The notes under the pieces: generated by a model
What the model was told of the DNA's origin: nothing
The model's input: only the letters and a program-made list of their open reading frames with translations
The model's database searches: none
From: Myxococcales bacterium
Lineage (GTDB): Bacteria; Myxococcota_A; Polyangia; Palsa-1104; JAEUJZ01
Direction: 5' to 3'
DNA: 64,000 bases
Assembly (NCBI GenBank): GCA_016794465.1
Contig: JAEUKA010000081.1
Span: forward strand, 1 to 64,000
In this document: positions 45,727 to 55,312 of the stretch, in pieces
Layout: every line of letters starts with the position of its first letter
Numbering within the stretch: the first letter of the stretch is position 1
Program-made: the position numbers and the translations under genes

Positions 45727-46514
45727 CGCTCCCGCCTGCCTATGCCCAGGTGCTGGGACTCGGTGTGCTGTGGACCAGCATCCACTGCATCGGTATGTGT
45801 GGACCGCTGCTGTCTGGCCTGGACATCGCTGGAGTCATGCGCGGACGCAGCCGTTTGCAAGGACTCCTGGGGGTTGTGGCCTATCAAGCGGGGCGCGGTC
45901 TTACCTATGCGTGGCTGGGCGGCTTGGCTGGACTTTTGGGGGCCGGACTCGGACGGCTGGCGACGATCTCGGGAGCGCTGCTGGCACTCTCGGTGGGGCT
46001 TCTGCTGATTCATCGGACCCTGCGCGCACTTCGGCCAGAACAGCAGCAAGCGGCGGGGACTCCACTCATTCCGCTGCGCCGGCCCAGGCTCTCTCTATCG
46101 CCTGCTGTCGTCGTCGAGCAAGTCCTTTTGCACAGCCGACGTGCGCTGCTGCCGCTTTTGACCAGTCATCATCCGCTGCGCGAACTGGCCCTGGGAGCCC
46201 TGTTGGGAATGCTGCCGTGTATGATTCCGGCCTGGGCACTGTCACAAGCGGCGATGACCGGATCTCCGCTTCATGGCGCGCTGGTGATGCTGCTGCTCGT
46301 CGGAATGACTACACCGGTGCTCCTTCTGGCCACGCAGCTTCCCACAATATTAGGAGTATTACCTGCCTCTATTCACAGAAGACTGATCATGCTGCTGCCG
46401 GCTGTCTCTGGCGTGTGGCTGATCTTGGTCGGAGGCGCGGGGCTGGGACTGTGGTCACACGCACACCTCGGTATCACTCTCGCCGGGCGACCGTTTCTGA
46501 TGATGCTGTGGTAG
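45723..46514 (+). CDS. SafE/TauE-type membrane protein of the cco cluster (UreH-like domain)
   Basis: The 263-residue protein has about six helices and starts with the motif TSIHCIGMCGPL. This is characteristic of the sulfite-exporter/UreH-like family that travels with cbb3 genes and is thought to move copper. A second Cys is in LGMLPCMIPAWAL, equivalent to the LPCGL motif of the family. It is the last gene of the cco operon. No ccoH/fixH gene is present between ccoG and this gene, which is unusual. Confidence 0.85.
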   Translation: MTLPPAYAQVLGLGVLWTSIHCIGMCGPLLSGLDIAGVMRGRSRLQGLLGVVAYQAGRGLTYAWLGGLAGLLGAGLGRLATISGALLALSVGLLLIHRTLRALRPEQQQAAGTPLIPLRRPRLSLSPAVVVEQVLLHSRRALLPLLTSHHPLRELALGALLGMLPCMIPAWALSQAAMTGSPLHGALVMLLLVGMTTPVLLLATQLPTILGVLPASIHRRLIMLLPAVSGVWLILVGGAGLGLWSHAHLGITLAGRPFLMMLW

Positions 46515-46522
46515 CGGGCTGT

Positions 46523-47488
46523 TCAGCTCGCTACTGGACGCACTGCGTTTGGGAGCAAGCATGCGTAGAGGGTGGAGAAGATCGGTGTAGGAACTCCGAC
46601 CTTTTGACCGAGCCGTGGCACCACTCCGATCAGCGCATCGAGCTCGGATGGGACACCCGCTTTGAGGTCGCGCTGCAGAGAGGCCGTACCCTGCGCGGGC
46701 AGCGCATCCATGTACGCCAAGATGCGGGCCGGTAGCTCGTCGGCAAGTGTCACTCCCAAGGCCTCTGCCACAGCGCAGACCTCCCCTACAGCGGCAGTCA
46801 GGAGCGCCCTGGTTTCTGGCAGAGTCCGCAGCACTCCGATGGGACTCTGGGTCGCGGCTCCTACTCCGCCAAACGCGGCAATGAACGCGAGCTTTTCCCA
46901 CAGAGCCGAAGTGATGTCTTTACGGACTGCGCAGCGCACTCCGGCATCTTCCAGGATCGCCGCCAGGTCTTGCGCAGCCGACAGAGTTCGCGCTGACTGG
47001 GAAGCGCCACTTCCAAGCGGACCAAGCAAGATCTCGGGCACCGCACCAAAGTGACGGATCTCCGCCGGCCCCGTCTGCTCGGCCATGATGCGGCACAGAC
47101 CACCAAGGACGCGCTCTGCTCCCAGCACCTCGACCAGCTGCTGCGGTGCCTCGACCCCATTCTGCAGCGGCAACACCACACCCCCTTCGGAGAGCAGAGG
47201 CAAAAGAGCCGGAGCCAGCGCCGCAACCTGCCACGCCTTCACCGCCAGCAGCACCGCATCGACCGGACCGACATCATCCAGGCGCGCACAGACGGAAAAA
47301 CGATCCGGAGCGAGCGCCAGATCACCAAGCGGACTGTGGACCACAAGACCCCGGGCTGCGAGTGCCTGCAGCGTCGCCCCACGCGCCACAAAGACCAGCT
47401 GATGACCCCGTGCGGCCAGTCGCCCCCCAAAGTAGCCACCGACCGCACCGACTCCTACCACTGCGATTCTCTTTTCAATATGAGTCAT
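46523..47488 (-). CDS. panE: 2-dehydropantoate 2-reductase
   Basis: The 321-residue protein reduces ketopantoate to pantoate with NADPH for coenzyme A synthesis. It has the Rossmann motif VVGVGAVGGYFGG, the LLAVKAWQV segment, LQNGVE and the catalytic Lys in LWEKLAFIAAFG. SELDALIG...GVPTPI closes the C-terminal domain. It follows ggt by 26 bp on the same strand. Paralogues of PanE act on other 2-keto acids, so the exact substrate is likely but not certain. Confidence 0.92.
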   Translation of the reverse strand: MTHIEKRIAVVGVGAVGGYFGGRLAARGHQLVFVARGATLQALAARGLVVHSPLGDLALAPDRFSVCARLDDVGPVDAVLLAVKAWQVAALAPALLPLLSEGGVVLPLQNGVEAPQQLVEVLGAERVLGGLCRIMAEQTGPAEIRHFGAVPEILLGPLGSGASQSARTLSAAQDLAAILEDAGVRCAVRKDITSALWEKLAFIAAFGGVGAATQSPIGVLRTLPETRALLTAAVGEVCAVAEALGVTLADELPARILAYMDALPAQGTASLQRDLKAGVPSELDALIGVVPRLGQKVGVPTPIFSTLYACLLPNAVRPVAS

Positions 47489-47514
47489 CCAGTATGCCTA
47501 ATATCTGCTTGTTG

Positions 47515-49281
47515 TTAGTAACCCAGCGCGAGTCCGTCTTTGCGTGGATCGGATGCAGCTTCCAGCGTCTTGTGTTCTGGATCGATGCGGACCGCCTGCA
47601 CTCCACCCATGATCGCGCGGAGTGTCCAGGGAGGCTTCGGGGCTGCTGGCAGGTGACCCCGCGCCGTCAGGTTCTCGATCACACTGGCGGGAATGGCCTT
47701 TTCAAACACCACTTCACGACCTCCTTGAAAGAAAAAGCGTGGTGCTTCCAGCGCCTGCTGAAGCGGCAAGCCCAGATCGATCAGGCCCGACAAGATCTGG
47801 ACCTGCGCCTGTGGCTGCATATCGCCACCAACGACTCCCAAAGCCAGCACCGGCTTGCCGTCTTTCGTCACCAGCGCAGGAATGATGGTATGTGCCGGTC
47901 GCTTGCGTGGCTCCAGGCGATTGGGATGATGAGCATCCAGCGAAAATCCAGCCGCGCGATCTTGCAGCAGGATTCCTGTCTCTCCCGCGACCACTCCTGA
48001 TCCCAGCATCATGTAGAGACTGCCGATATAGGACACCACGTTTCCGTCCTTGTCAGCGACGACAACATAGGAAGTATCTCCCGCCCCAAGTGCCCCTGGT
48101 GTAGCCGCTGACAGGGCGTGCTCGGCAGAGATCAGCTGGCGTCTCTGGGTGGCGTATTCTGCGGACAGAAGTCGCGCTACCGGGACCGGCTCTGCGTTGG
48201 GATCTGCAAGATAGCGATCCCGATCCGCAAACGCCAGCTTGGTCGCTTCGATCAGCGTGTGATAGTAGTCGGCGGGCTGCTTGGCGAGCTGGGCCAGATC
48301 AAATCCGGACAGCAAGTTGAGCACAAGGAGTGCCGTGATTCCCTGGCCATTGGGAGGACACTCAAAGATGCGGTGGCCGCGATACAGGGTTGCGATCGGC
48401 TCTACCCACTGCGCTTTGTATTCCGCCAGATCTGCGTACGAAAGGAGTCCCCTTTGGGATCGCGCAGCCTCGGCAATGGAACGCGCAATTGCCCCTTCAT
48501 AGAAAGCCTTGCGACCTTCCTTGGCCAGGACTCGCAGCGTCTTGGCAAGCTGGGGTTGTCGAAACAACTCACCAGCGTGCGGGGCTCGGTCCCCCACGAG
48601 CAGCGTTGCGCGCGCCGCTGGATCAGCCTTGAGCTTGGCCGCAAACTGCGCCCAGTCTTCCGCCGTCTTTTCCATCACCGGAAAGCCCTGCTCGGCATAC
48701 TCAATCGCAAAGGAAAGCAGCGCAGACAGAGATCGGGTTCCGTAGCGCTCTTGCAGCGCGGCCCAGCCAGCGACGGCTCCTGGCACAGTGACGCTGTCCC
48801 ACCCGGTGAGCGGAATCTTGGTCAGCGACTTTCCTGAAAAGTAACTGCGAGTCATCGCTTGCGGAGCCCAGCCGCTCGCGTTGAGCGCTCTGACCTCTCC
48901 TGTCTTGGCCAGATAGAGCAGCGCAAATGCATCTCCACCCAGTCCGCTCATTCCCGGCTCGACCACCGCAAGTACACCCGCCATGGCGATCGCAGCATCG
49001 ACCGCATTGCCACCATGTGCCAGCACTTCCAGACCCGCCCGCGCAGCCAGCGGCTGACTGGATGCAACCACTCCGGACCGCGCCCGCACCGACGATCGTC
49101 CGGTCGTGACAAGCCAAGGCGGAGGGAGTACAGGAGTCCCGGCAGCTGCCGCAGACAGAGAAGGTAGGGACGCATCCGCACGCACGACCTGGACGGACCA
49201 CCCACCCAATACCAGACCGATTCCCATCAACCACCAGCACCATCGCAGAGTCACCGCAGGACAGAGAAGAACGCTACGCAT
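47515..49281 (-). CDS. ggt: Gamma-glutamyltransferase
   Basis: The 588-residue exported enzyme transfers or hydrolyses the gamma-glutamyl group of glutathione-like peptides. It has a signal peptide with a membrane-spanning run (LMGIGLVLGGWSVQVVRA), GGNAVDAAIAM, GMSGLGGDAF, and the self-cleavage site GDTSYVVVADKDGN whose Thr becomes the nucleophile of the small subunit. The usual glycine-rich GSGVVAGETGILLQD and GVVGGDMQPQ follow. It is divergent from the operon at 49376 and co-directional with panE. Confidence 0.94.
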   Translation of the reverse strand: MRSVLLCPAVTLRWCWWLMGIGLVLGGWSVQVVRADASLPSLSAAAAGTPVLPPPWLVTTGRSSVRARSGVVASSQPLAARAGLEVLAHGGNAVDAAIAMAGVLAVVEPGMSGLGGDAFALLYLAKTGEVRALNASGWAPQAMTRSYFSGKSLTKIPLTGWDSVTVPGAVAGWAALQERYGTRSLSALLSFAIEYAEQGFPVMEKTAEDWAQFAAKLKADPAARATLLVGDRAPHAGELFRQPQLAKTLRVLAKEGRKAFYEGAIARSIAEAARSQRGLLSYADLAEYKAQWVEPIATLYRGHRIFECPPNGQGITALLVLNLLSGFDLAQLAKQPADYYHTLIEATKLAFADRDRYLADPNAEPVPVARLLSAEYATQRRQLISAEHALSAATPGALGAGDTSYVVVADKDGNVVSYIGSLYMMLGSGVVAGETGILLQDRAAGFSLDAHHPNRLEPRKRPAHTIIPALVTKDGKPVLALGVVGGDMQPQAQVQILSGLIDLGLPLQQALEAPRFFFQGGREVVFEKAIPASVIENLTARGHLPAAPKPPWTLRAIMGGVQAVRIDPEHKTLEAASDPRKDGLALGY

Positions 49282-49375
49282 GGCGGCAGCATAGCGAAGG
49301 TGCTTGTGAGGTCCATGCGGAATGTGTAGATAGTGATCGCTTCCATTTCACGAGCAACCCTAAAGAGACAATTCC

Positions 49376-49978
49376 TTGCAACAGATCCAGACACAGATAG
49401 CAGATCAGGCGACAAGCTCTTCCCTTCCGGTGATCAACATTCCGATCGTTGCGGCCACTCCCGAGCTGGTTGCAGAGTTCGGACTCTTCATCGGCAACGA
49501 CGTTCCCAACAGCGGACTGACGATTCCTTTTTACAAAGGCTCCGTCGAAGAGGGTCACAACATTCCTTTCGATTGTCATGGACGAGCAGTCATTCGCACG
49601 GCCCGCATCCACAAGCGAAGCGGTGAGATCACCTGGCTGGAACGGCACACGCGGATGACGCAGCTGTTCGTTGGTCTGGGCTCGGCTCCGTTTGCGATGG
49701 TCCTGGCTCCTCCAAGTCCGGAAGGAGTCCAGCTGCCCGACCTTGATCGCGTGCGCTGCTTTGTGTTTCCGGCGGGACACGGCATTCTGCTTCACAAAGG
49801 AACGTGGCACGACTTCCCACTGAGCACGGGAGAGTCGGTCACCTGCCTGACTGCCAACTCGGAAGAGGTCGTGGATGCGCTGGCTTCGATGAAGGAGCCG
49901 ACCGAGATGAACCATGGCGATGTCTTTAAACTCCACATCGCGCAACGCACCGGAAAGCGCCTGCACGTAGCGCTATGA
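49376..49978 (+). CDS. Ureidoglycolate lyase (AllA)-like protein
   Basis: The 200-residue cupin-like protein matches the ureidoglycolate lyase family. It has HTRMTQLFVGLGSAPFAMVL, then VRCFVFPAGHGILLHKGTWHDFP with the conserved His residues of the active site. The TTG at 49376 is the only reasonable start; no ATG lies in the first 170 codons. Known members split ureidoglycolate into glyoxylate and urea. Its stop overlaps the start of a cyanurate/barbiturate hydrolase by ATGA, so the real substrate may be a ureido acid from that ring-opening reaction. Confidence 0.8.
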   Translation: MQQIQTQIADQATSSSLPVINIPIVAATPELVAEFGLFIGNDVPNSGLTIPFYKGSVEEGHNIPFDCHGRAVIRTARIHKRSGEITWLERHTRMTQLFVGLGSAPFAMVLAPPSPEGVQLPDLDRVRCFVFPAGHGILLHKGTWHDFPLSTGESVTCLTANSEEVVDALASMKEPTEMNHGDVFKLHIAQRTGKRLHVAL

Positions 49979-51150
49979 CCGTCGCATCCACAGCCATTCT
50001 TTCCGATGACAGCGGGCCAAGCAGAGGAGCCACCGGCTCGGTGCGGAGTGTCTCGGCGTTTCGGTTCTTAACCTCTGGCCCGAGCGATGTCGCTTCTCTG
50101 GCGCAGCTGCTATCAAATGGGAATCTGCGGGCTGCGGACCTTGTCTGTATTCTCGGAAAGACCGAGGGCAATGGTGGGCGCAATGATCACAGTCGCGAGC
50201 TGGCGATGCGAGCGCTGGAAGAGCTGCTGGCACCACTCTTAGGAGTGCGTAGGGAGGCCGTTCAGGATCGCGTCATCCTCTCCTTTTCTGGTGGAACAGA
50301 GGGCGTGGTAACTCCTCACATGGTCGCGTTTTCCCAGCATGGAAATTGGCGACAGACCCGCGCTCCGCACAAACGATTGGTAATAGGAACCGGAGCCACG
50401 CGGGCCTTTGCTGCCGAAGAAATCGGACGCATGGCCCAGGTGCAGGAGACGGCTCGTGCCATCACCGAGATCGTCGCTGGGCTTCACCTGGACTCACCGC
50501 AAGATGTGCATCTGGTTCAGATGAAGGGAGCGATTCCCACTGCTACTTACGCGCAAGAACTCGCGGCCCAGCAGCGTGGTCAGCCGCTGCGATCGAACAT
50601 GATCTATAGCCGTGGTGCGAGCGCACTGGGGGCCGCCCTTGCACTCGGTGAGCTGGCTCCAGAGTCCGCAGCGCGGCTTGCCGATGACGCCATCTGCGCA
50701 GACTATTCCCTGTATTCCGGAGTCGCCTCTGTATCAGCCAAGCCCGGACTGTTGAGGACAGAGATCATGGTCTTTGCCAACAGCGCGTATGCAGACGGCG
50801 AGCTGGTCATCGGTCACACCGTGATGCGCGACATTCTGGACACGCAGAGCGTGCGTTCGCTCCTCTCCGAACTGGGACTCCCTTGCGAAGGGCAGCTTAC
50901 AGAGCTACAGCGCCAGCGCCTGGTTGCCGTCCTGGCCAAGTCCGAGGCCGATCCCCGAGGCAGCATCAGGGGTTGTCGTCACACCATGCTCAGCGACGAT
51001 GACATCAGCGATACCCGCTATTCCCGCTGCGTGCTAGCGAGTGTCCTTGCCAGTCTGACTGGTGACCCCGCTGTGTATGTCAGCACGCGCGCAGAACATC
51101 ACGGACCGCAAGGTGGTGGTCCGGTCGCTATCTTGGTGAAGGCTGGTTGA
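49975..51150 (+). CDS. Ring-opening amidohydrolase (cyanuric acid amidohydrolase/barbiturase family)
   Basis: The 391-residue protein has the threefold repeat of the AtzD/barbiturase family: GKTEGNGGRNDHSRELA, FSGGTEGVVTPH, and SRGASALGAALALGE for the second repeat. The third has KSEADPRGSIRG near its end, and HHGPQGGGPVAIL closes the chain. These enzymes hydrolyse cyanurate to carboxybiuret or barbiturate to ureidomalonate with Ser-Lys dyads. The third-repeat Ser region reads GVASVSAKPG, so its specificity may differ. It is sandwiched by overlaps between the AllA-like gene and a transporter. Coupling with an AllA-like lyase favours barbiturate over cyanurate. Confidence 0.85.
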   Translation: MTVASTAILSDDSGPSRGATGSVRSVSAFRFLTSGPSDVASLAQLLSNGNLRAADLVCILGKTEGNGGRNDHSRELAMRALEELLAPLLGVRREAVQDRVILSFSGGTEGVVTPHMVAFSQHGNWRQTRAPHKRLVIGTGATRAFAAEEIGRMAQVQETARAITEIVAGLHLDSPQDVHLVQMKGAIPTATYAQELAAQQRGQPLRSNMIYSRGASALGAALALGELAPESAARLADDAICADYSLYSGVASVSAKPGLLRTEIMVFANSAYADGELVIGHTVMRDILDTQSVRSLLSELGLPCEGQLTELQRQRLVAVLAKSEADPRGSIRGCRHTMLSDDDISDTRYSRCVLASVLASLTGDPAVYVSTRAEHHGPQGGGPVAILVKAG

Positions 51151-51599
51151 TGATGTCTCCGATGCTCCTGGTTCCGATTGCCTTGGGAATTGTGGCGGTG
51201 ATTCAAGGCTCCCTCAATCGTCGCGCGGCCGTTCACTTGGGCTTGCCACTGACCGTAGTCTTGACCCACGCGGTGGCGCTGCTCTGTGCCTGTGGACTGT
51301 GGCTGTGGTTTCGCAGCTCACCGACGAGTCTGCCAAGTGTCTTTCAGCCGAGTCAGCCCGGTACTCGGGTCGAGTGGTGGTACGTGGTGCCGGGCGTGGT
51401 GGGATTCCTGTTTGTGTGCGGAATGCCGCTGTCGTTTTCTCGGCTTGGGGTGTTTCAATCGCTGCTCCTGCTCATCGCGGCGCAGCTCTGCATCGGACTG
51501 CTGTGGGATCAAGTGGTGGAGGGCCGTCCCATCACCGGACTGCGAGTGCTCGGAGCGCTGCTGACTGTGGTTGGAGCGACCTTGGTACTGCGCAGATAG
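51150..51599 (+). CDS. DMT-superfamily transporter, YdcZ/DUF606 type
   Basis: The 149-residue protein has five hydrophobic helices, the size of half-size DMT proteins such as YdcZ. Motifs are VIQGSLNRRA, WWYVVPGVVGFLFV and GALLTVVGATLVLRR. The ATG at 51150 overlaps the upstream stop (TGATG). It probably moves the substrate or product of the adjacent hydrolase and lyase across the inner membrane, acting as a dimer. Confidence 0.8.
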   Translation: MMSPMLLVPIALGIVAVIQGSLNRRAAVHLGLPLTVVLTHAVALLCACGLWLWFRSSPTSLPSVFQPSQPGTRVEWWYVVPGVVGFLFVCGMPLSFSRLGVFQSLLLLIAAQLCIGLLWDQVVEGRPITGLRVLGALLTVVGATLVLRR

Positions 51600-51621
51600 C
51601 AGCGACGGTGTAGCGGCACTC

Positions 51622-53616
51622 CTACAGGCTCTGATTGATCCTGTCTGCCCGCCAGTGATCCCCAAATTTCCGCAGCTGGGTGATGGCCGCCAACAGATGG
51701 TCAGTGGCCGCTGCAGAGCGCGCTTCCGGTACACGCCCACCTGATGCGGAACGGACTCCTGACCGGCCAACCAATCGCCCCAGCTGTTCATGCGCCAGTG
51801 CGGTTTCATAAGGCATCCGGTATTTCGTGGCGAGAGAGAGTGCGGACTCTGCCTTGCTCTGAGCGAGCGGAAGCTGGCCACGCAGAGCTGCCACGCGACT
51901 CTCAAGTAGCAAAGACTGCGGACGGGCCAGCAGCATCGAAGCAGAGTAGCGGCGCAGCAGAGAGAGTCCGTGGTGAAGCTTCTCGGTTGCGTGCTGATCA
52001 AGCAGCGCTGGCCGACTTTCCCAAACGGTAAGGTAGGCATCGAGTGCAGCAGACAGCGCCACAAAGTAGATGAATCCCGTCGGATTTTCTGGCAGTACGC
52101 TCATCGTCTCGTGCGCAAAGCGGAGGGCTTCCTGTAGATCATCCATGCGCAGACACGCGTTGACCAGCGCCCCATTCATCGAGGCGGACACCAGCGGGTC
52201 GGTGTGACGCTCTTTCCCGGAGTACATCTCCATCAGCTCGGTGCGAACCTGTTCGTGGTGACCTCGGCGCGCCGAATGGAATCCCGCCACCGCATGGTGA
52301 TAGACATAGCTGTGGCGATGCCGTCCCCGTAACGCGATGGTCGCAATCTCTTGGTGAATCCGATCGGCTTCGGCGGTGTGTCCCAACATCAGGTGTCCGA
52401 AAGCGGCCTGTCCCAATGAAAACAGCAGCATGAAGTCATTGCCCAGAGCCTGAAAGAGCGCTGCGGCTCGCATCAACATTGCTGCCCCTTCCGCGACGTG
52501 GCCGTGATTCATCGTGGCCACTCCTCCGATGCGACAGACCTGCGCTTCCGCAAGTGGATGAGCGGCCTGTTTGACGAGTCGCTGCGCTTGCTGAAGATAG
52601 GCCTCAGACAGAGCCCGCAGCGGACTGAACTCGAGCAGGAAGGCCGCGACCGCTGTGGTGAACGCTTGCTGTGGAAGATCTTCGATCGTGCGAGCAACCT
52701 CGTTGCTGCTGATGATGGCGCGGAGCAGATCCGCAGGGCGTCCCAGGTAGGCGTAGGTTTCTCCGCATGCCAGCAGTATCAGCAGCTGTTCTTGAAGGAG
52801 TGCGCGTGCATCGCTGGCTTTCTCAATCCGCACACTGCTGGGAGCCACTTGATGCAGCGCATGCTCACCCACCAAACGCAGGAGACTCAGCGTCTGCCCA
52901 AGGGAGTCTGTCTGCCCCCAGCTCGCGGGCTGCAATCGCTGCAGAGCCTTCTCGCAGATCGCGACACACTCCTTGGTTTCATACAGTCCGAACAGCGCTT
53001 GACCCAGCAAGCGATGCGCGCGCGACCACAACAACAGCGACGGGTTTGGGAGTCTGTCGATCACCGCAATCAACGGTCGCAGCAGCGCCGCCGCTTCCTT
53101 TAGTGCGCCTTGTGCGAGCGCTTGTTCTCCCGCCAGGACTCCGTACTGAACAGCCTCTGCATCCATTCCTGCTTCACGATAGTGATACGCGAGCGAGGTA
53201 GCCTGGGCTGCCGGATCGGGATACAGCTGCTCCATCGCCCGCGCGACTTCCAGATGAAGTCGCTTGCGATCCGCCACGGATACTTCTTCGACCAGCGCCT
53301 CGCGCAGCTTGTCATGGGCAAAGCGCCAGCGCTGCTCATGAACGTCGAGTACGGCCGCTTCCGCGCATCCTGACAGCCAGGGCTCCACGTGCGGTTCAAA
53401 GTGATGCAGCAGCAGCAGATCCAGATGTCGACCGGCCACCGCCATCTTGCGCAGGGTCGTACGGGCCTGCGGAGACACCCGATCTAAGCGTCGCCGCAGA
53501 ATCGAACGAATCCCTCCGGTCACCACTTGCGGAGGCAGCGCATGCTGAGACACCGATCCCAGACTGCCGGCCTCCTCTGCCAAAGCCCGCATCACCTCCA
53601 CGACGAAGAAGGCGTT
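51622..53616 (-). pseudogene. 3' remnant of an AAA-ATPase/TPR (PknK-like) gene cut by an integrated element
   Basis: The frame begins in the middle of a conserved motif. NAFFVVEVMRALAEEAG corresponds to the GGNPFFVEEL segment near the end of the AAA+ ATPase of kinase-ATPase-TPR signalling proteins. The next blocks (LRRRLDRVSPQARTTLRKMAVAG; RWRFAHDKLREAL) continue the family, followed by about 500 residues of TPR-like helices. The P-loop, and any kinase domain, are missing. The DNA upstream of the Asn codon switches to an AT-rich element end. The rest of the gene should lie beyond the right end of the window if the element inserted there. Confidence 0.85.
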
Positions 53617-53638
53617 AGCTAAACTTAAATACAACGCC
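53611..53638. repeat. Left junction (att-like site) of the integrated element
   Basis: GGCGTT at 53611-53616 and AACGCC at 53633-53638 form an inverted repeat around the AT-rich centre AGCTAAACTTAAATAC. The left arm is chromosomal coding DNA (Asn-Ala of the truncated ATPase). The centre and right arm belong to the element. This fits a recombination site bound by the serine recombinase dimer encoded 20-460 bp away. Confidence 0.55.
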
Positions 53639-53657
53639 TGCCGAATGGAGGTCGCAG

Positions 53658-54098
53658 ATGTCGGCAGAGCGAATCACACTTGCTGTTGGGTACTTACGTG
53701 TCGAGGGTGGTAGCCAGAGGCAACGAGAGGGGAACATATACATACAGAGACAAGCCATCTTTCGATATGCAAAGATAAATGGGATTCGGATTGCCAGGTT
53801 CTTTGCAGACCATGCATGCATATCGGATATCACCATGCGCCAAGGGCTGAGCGATGCCATGGAGTGGCTCGCGGCGGGCAAGGCGAGCGCCCTGGTGCTG
53901 GCGTCGCTGCCGCAGCTCACTGACTCCGACGAGGATTTGCGGCGCTTCGTCGCGCAGCATCGACTCCTGGCCGACGGACCTGCGCTGCTCACGGTGGCGG
54001 AGGGGCTGGATACGCGCACAGCTGATGGCCGCTTGCGGTTGGCTGCTGCGCAGATCTGCATACATGGGGAATTGGGCGGTCTGACATTGGGGGCGTAA
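53658..54098 (+). CDS. Degenerate serine recombinase (catalytic domain only)
   Basis: The 146-residue protein has the fold order of a resolvase catalytic domain: AVGYLRV, RQAIFRYAKINGI, RQGLSDAMEWLAAGKASALVLASL and LLTVAEGLDTRTADGRLRLAAAQI. The nucleophile Ser of YxRVS is replaced (YLRVEGG), and the catalytic Arg motif DRLxRS is replaced by PQLTDSDED. No DNA-binding domain follows. It therefore cannot cut DNA. It ends one base before the active recombinase and may pair with it as a regulatory partner. Alternatively it is a decaying duplicate, though the frame is intact. Confidence 0.75.
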   Translation: MSAERITLAVGYLRVEGGSQRQREGNIYIQRQAIFRYAKINGIRIARFFADHACISDITMRQGLSDAMEWLAAGKASALVLASLPQLTDSDEDLRRFVAQHRLLADGPALLTVAEGLDTRTADGRLRLAAAQICIHGELGGLTLGA

Positions 54099-54099
54099 G

Positions 54100-55068
54100 A
54101 TGGCGAAGACACAGCAGATTCGTGCGATTGGATACGTGCGGGTTAGTACAGATATGCAAGCCCAAGAGGGTGTCAGTCTCGATTCACAAAAGCTGCGAAT
54201 CCAGGCGCACTGTACGGCGATGGATATCCATCTAGTCGAGATCATGGTCGATGCTGGCGAATCCGCCAAGTCGCTCGACCGGCCCGGCATCCAGAAGGCT
54301 CTCAAGATCCTGACGCAGGGGAAGGCGGACGCGCTGATCGTGATGAAGCTCGACCGTTTGACGCGGAGCGTGAAGGACTTGGGCGTCCTCTGTGAGACGT
54401 ACTTTGGCGAAGGAAAACCATGGTCGCTGCTTTCTGTTTCGGACTCGATTGATACGCGCTCGGCGAGTGGGAAGCTGATCCTGAACGTGCTGACCTCCGT
54501 TGCGCAGTGGGAACGGGAAGCGCTGGCAGACCGGGTGCGCGAGGCGATGCAGCACATGAAGTCGCAGGGAGTGTTCCTTGGGGCGGCTCCCTATGGGTGG
54601 AAGTACAGCGAGGAGGTGGACGCTCACGGCAGACGAAAGCTCGTTGAGAGGCCTGAGGAGCAATCGGGAATCAAGCGGATCTGCGAGTTGTACGAGACAG
54701 ACATGTATGTCTGGCAGATCTGCGAACAGCTTGAAGCAGAGAAAGTGCCGCCGCGTGGTCCGCACTGGCACAGAGCGACCGTGTATCGCGTGCTGCGGCG
54801 AGCCGGATACGAAGACCCTGATGGGAAGCCACGGAAGTCGGAGCCATCGCGTCAGCAGCGGGATGCCAAGCGAGTGAAGGCAATCATTCGCGACAAAGCC
54901 CAGGCCTCTGTTCGTGCTGCGGAACTGCGGGCACAGGGACTCAGCCTGCGCAAGATTGGCGAGCGACTGTGCAGTGACAACCTCCTGCCGCCGCGCGGTG
55001 AGGTCTGGCACGCAGCATCGATTCTGGATCTGCTGCGAAGTGTCGCACCGAATCGTCCTCTCACCTGA
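54100..55068 (+). CDS. Serine recombinase (site-specific integrase)
   Basis: The 322-residue protein has an intact catalytic domain: GYVRVSTDMQAQ with Ser16, DRPGIQKAL, MKLDRLTRSVKDL and DSIDTRSASGKLILNVL. The EREALADRVREAM helix E follows. Two similar C-terminal modules come next (QICEQLEAEKVPPRGPHWHRATVYRVLRRAGY and KIGERLCSDNLLPPRGEVWHAASILDLLR), likely DNA-binding recombinase domains. It is shorter than most large serine integrases and lacks the long coiled coil. Its gene follows the dead paralogue by one base. It is the likely agent that inserted the element at 53611. Confidence 0.92.
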   Translation: MAKTQQIRAIGYVRVSTDMQAQEGVSLDSQKLRIQAHCTAMDIHLVEIMVDAGESAKSLDRPGIQKALKILTQGKADALIVMKLDRLTRSVKDLGVLCETYFGEGKPWSLLSVSDSIDTRSASGKLILNVLTSVAQWEREALADRVREAMQHMKSQGVFLGAAPYGWKYSEEVDAHGRRKLVERPEEQSGIKRICELYETDMYVWQICEQLEAEKVPPRGPHWHRATVYRVLRRAGYEDPDGKPRKSEPSRQQRDAKRVKAIIRDKAQASVRAAELRAQGLSLRKIGERLCSDNLLPPRGEVWHAASILDLLRSVAPNRPLT

Positions 55069-55312
55069 GCTGTCTAGTCTGTCCTCTGGTCCCACCTACG
55101 TCAGCGGTTGAGTAGTTTGCTTCCGAGCCGCGTGTGGACTTCGACCGCGAGTTACGCGAGGAGGGCGGTGTCAGCGCGCCCATCGCATCAGCGAAGTTAG
55201 CTGGTGCTCTTCGAATTTTTGGGATGCGAGCTGTGCGCGCTCTTGTCAGTCGTTTCGCGGCCTTAGCCGAAGGCATTGACATTATTCGTGACAGCTATTT
55301 CCATCGATTTCG

